From CBDULX01 sp965368175 (lineage in GTDB: Bacteria > Pseudomonadota > Gammaproteobacteria > SZUA-229), in assembly GCA_965368175.1 (NCBI GenBank), contig CBDULX010000004.1, positions 1 through 40,907 of the forward strand: a stretch of DNA of 40,907 nt, read 5' to 3'. The notes beneath the pieces are model-generated. The model had not been told where the DNA came from and searched no databases. It saw only the letters and a program-made list of their open reading frames with translations. Both the position numbers and the translations under genes were made by a program. This document shows positions 39,989-40,907 of the stretch, piece by piece; position 1 is the stretch's first letter; every line of letters begins with the position of its first letter.

Positions 39989-40840
39989 ATGTTCTATCGC
40001 CTCACAGCAACCGTGATACTTATTACTGGTCTCGCATTCGTCACTGCCTGTTCGGTTAAAACCCTGTACAACCAGCTGGATTACCTGATACCGGAATATG
40101 TTACCGGCATGGTTACGCTGGATGATATTCAGGAAATAGAACTCGAACAGCGAACAGCCTTACTGCTGAAGTGGCATCGTCATACCGAATTGAAACTATA
40201 CTCAGAATGGCTGCGCGGAGTACAGAAGGATGTAAAGTCCACACTCACCGAAGAAAAGGTGCTGTTACGCATAATTGAATTAGACCAGTTCTGGCATTCA
40301 TTGATGGTAAAGGTGAATGATGACATGGCTCAGGTTCTGCCTAAGCTGAATCAACAGCAGCAGGATGAACTGTTTGCCAGCCTGGCGCATAAAAACGAAA
40401 AATTCCGCGAGGAATATGTCGATCTGGAGCAGGATGAGCTGATTGAGAGTTATCGTGAACGCTTACAGGATAATTTTGAAAGCTGGATCGGTGAATTAAC
40501 CAAAGCCCAGGCGCTTAGAGTAAAACAGGCCGCGCAACAACTCGTGAGCACTGCAGAACTAAGGTTGCAGCACAGGCTTTCGTGGCAGTTCGGTATTCAA
40601 AAAATTCTGGCCAGGCCAGGTACACCAAACAGCAAGGCCGAGCAATTACGGAAATTTTTAACGGGGTTCGAAAAAATAAACAACCAGGCCATGAAAGGAA
40701 ACTCAGAATTAAACAGGAATATCATCGCCAGTCTAACCGTGTACATATCCAGCAGCATGACAAAAGAACAGAAGGTCCATTTCATGGACAAAACAAATGA
40801 CTATATTCGGATGCTTACGGAGTTGGCGGAAAATCGATGA
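39989..40840 (+). CDS. DUF6279-family lipoprotein
   Basis: The 283-residue protein has a lipoprotein signal: MFYRLTATVILITGLAFVTA then the lipobox cysteine C21. The mature part has YNQLDYLIPEYVTGMVTLDD, EQRTALLLKWHRHTEL and a long, mostly helical Gln/Glu/Lys-rich chain. This is the layout of DUF6279 lipoproteins, whose role is unknown. The frame begins at TTG 39974, but ATG 39989 has AAGGA 7 bp upstream and gives a normal signal peptide. It is probably membrane-anchored and faces the periplasm. A heptamer array follows 20 bp after the stop. Confidence 0.87.
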   Translation: MFYRLTATVILITGLAFVTACSVKTLYNQLDYLIPEYVTGMVTLDDIQEIELEQRTALLLKWHRHTELKLYSEWLRGVQKDVKSTLTEEKVLLRIIELDQFWHSLMVKVNDDMAQVLPKLNQQQQDELFASLAHKNEKFREEYVDLEQDELIESYRERLQDNFESWIGELTKAQALRVKQAAQQLVSTAELRLQHRLSWQFGIQKILARPGTPNSKAEQLRKFLTGFEKINNQAMKGNSELNRNIIASLTVYISSSMTKEQKVHFMDKTNDYIRMLTELAENR

Positions 40841-40860
40841 AAGGTGAGATGGTGAGTCGA

Positions 40861-40907
40861 AAGTTGTAAGTCTTAGGTCTTAGGTCTTAGGTCTTAGGTC
40901 TTAGGTC
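40861..40907. repeat. Heptanucleotide tandem array, cut by window end
   Basis: Units in phase: AAGTTGT, AAGTCTT, then AGGTCTT four times and a partial unit at the end of the window. The array shifts from the AAGTTGT type to a homogeneous AGGTCTT type, suggesting local expansion. Confidence 0.9.

Noticed and set aside
39691..39990. 99-codon minus-strand frame
   Set aside because: It crosses the MITE copy and AT-rich DNA and has no ribosome site or recognisable sequence.

Overview
The window looks like chromosomal DNA of a gammaproteobacterium. The order mutL-miaA-hfq-hflX-hflK-hflC-DUF2065-hisZ-purA (865-10471, all on +) is the classic gammaproteobacterial hfq superoperon. HdfR-like, PtsP, NorE/NorF-like, Tpx, EF-G2 and DUF6279 proteins also fit that class. 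The sucrose-phosphate synthase, fructokinase and amylosucrase set is known from halotolerant methanotrophs, nitrifiers and other aquatic Gammaproteobacteria, so a free-living aquatic, possibly halotolerant organism is likely. The genus cannot be told from the sequence alone. No rRNA, tRNA, CRISPR array, prophage or intact insertion sequence was seen.

Layout. 1-657: C-terminal end of an RTX-type type I secreted protein, then a terminator. 865-10471: mismatch repair, tRNA modification, RNA chaperone, ribosome-rescue GTPase, HflKC membrane complex, histidine regulation and purine synthesis. 10600-15131: a membrane diguanylate cyclase, a hydroxypyruvate-reductase-like dehydrogenase, a small acidic protein and an HdfR-like regulator. 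15492-24589: nitrogen-PTS enzyme I (ptsP), a 39-residue membrane peptide, then sps - broken spp - fructokinase - amylosucrase - phosphofructokinase. This sugar block links fructose-6-P and UDP-glucose to sucrose, then to alpha-glucan plus fructose, and back to glycolysis. 24688-27980: a TPR protein, a DUF454 membrane protein and the EF-G2 paralogue. 28090-32502 (minus strand): a Yip1-type membrane protein, an alpha/beta hydrolase and a large hybrid sensor kinase with a periplasmic ABC-type binding domain. 32841-33758: a NorE/NorF-like pair behind an FNR/DNR-type box. 33896-36991: thiol peroxidase, a PiT phosphate transporter and a PilZ protein. 37153-40840: a secreted GDSL esterase, an unknown cysteine-containing protein, a CopZ-N-like metallochaperone and a DUF6279 lipoprotein.

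The least expected content lies between the genes. Four interspersed repeat families occur: (1) a MITE of 154 bp, with 58-67 bp deletion derivatives, whose ends resemble GGAACCTCTGATCAAGTC and which is flanked by TTAG duplications in two copies; (2) heptanucleotide arrays of the AAGTTGT/AAGTCGG type, one of them an inverted pair abutting miaA; (3) AGAG-rich 26-bp imperfect inverted repeats after purA and after pfk; (4) a paired CCCGCG...GCGGG (dRS3-like) repeat at 38270-38353. The sucrose-6-phosphate phosphatase gene between sps and fructokinase has lost its centre but keeps both ends and both stop/start overlaps. No clearly new multi-gene defence or metabolic system was found. The repeat families and the decayed spp are the best leads.
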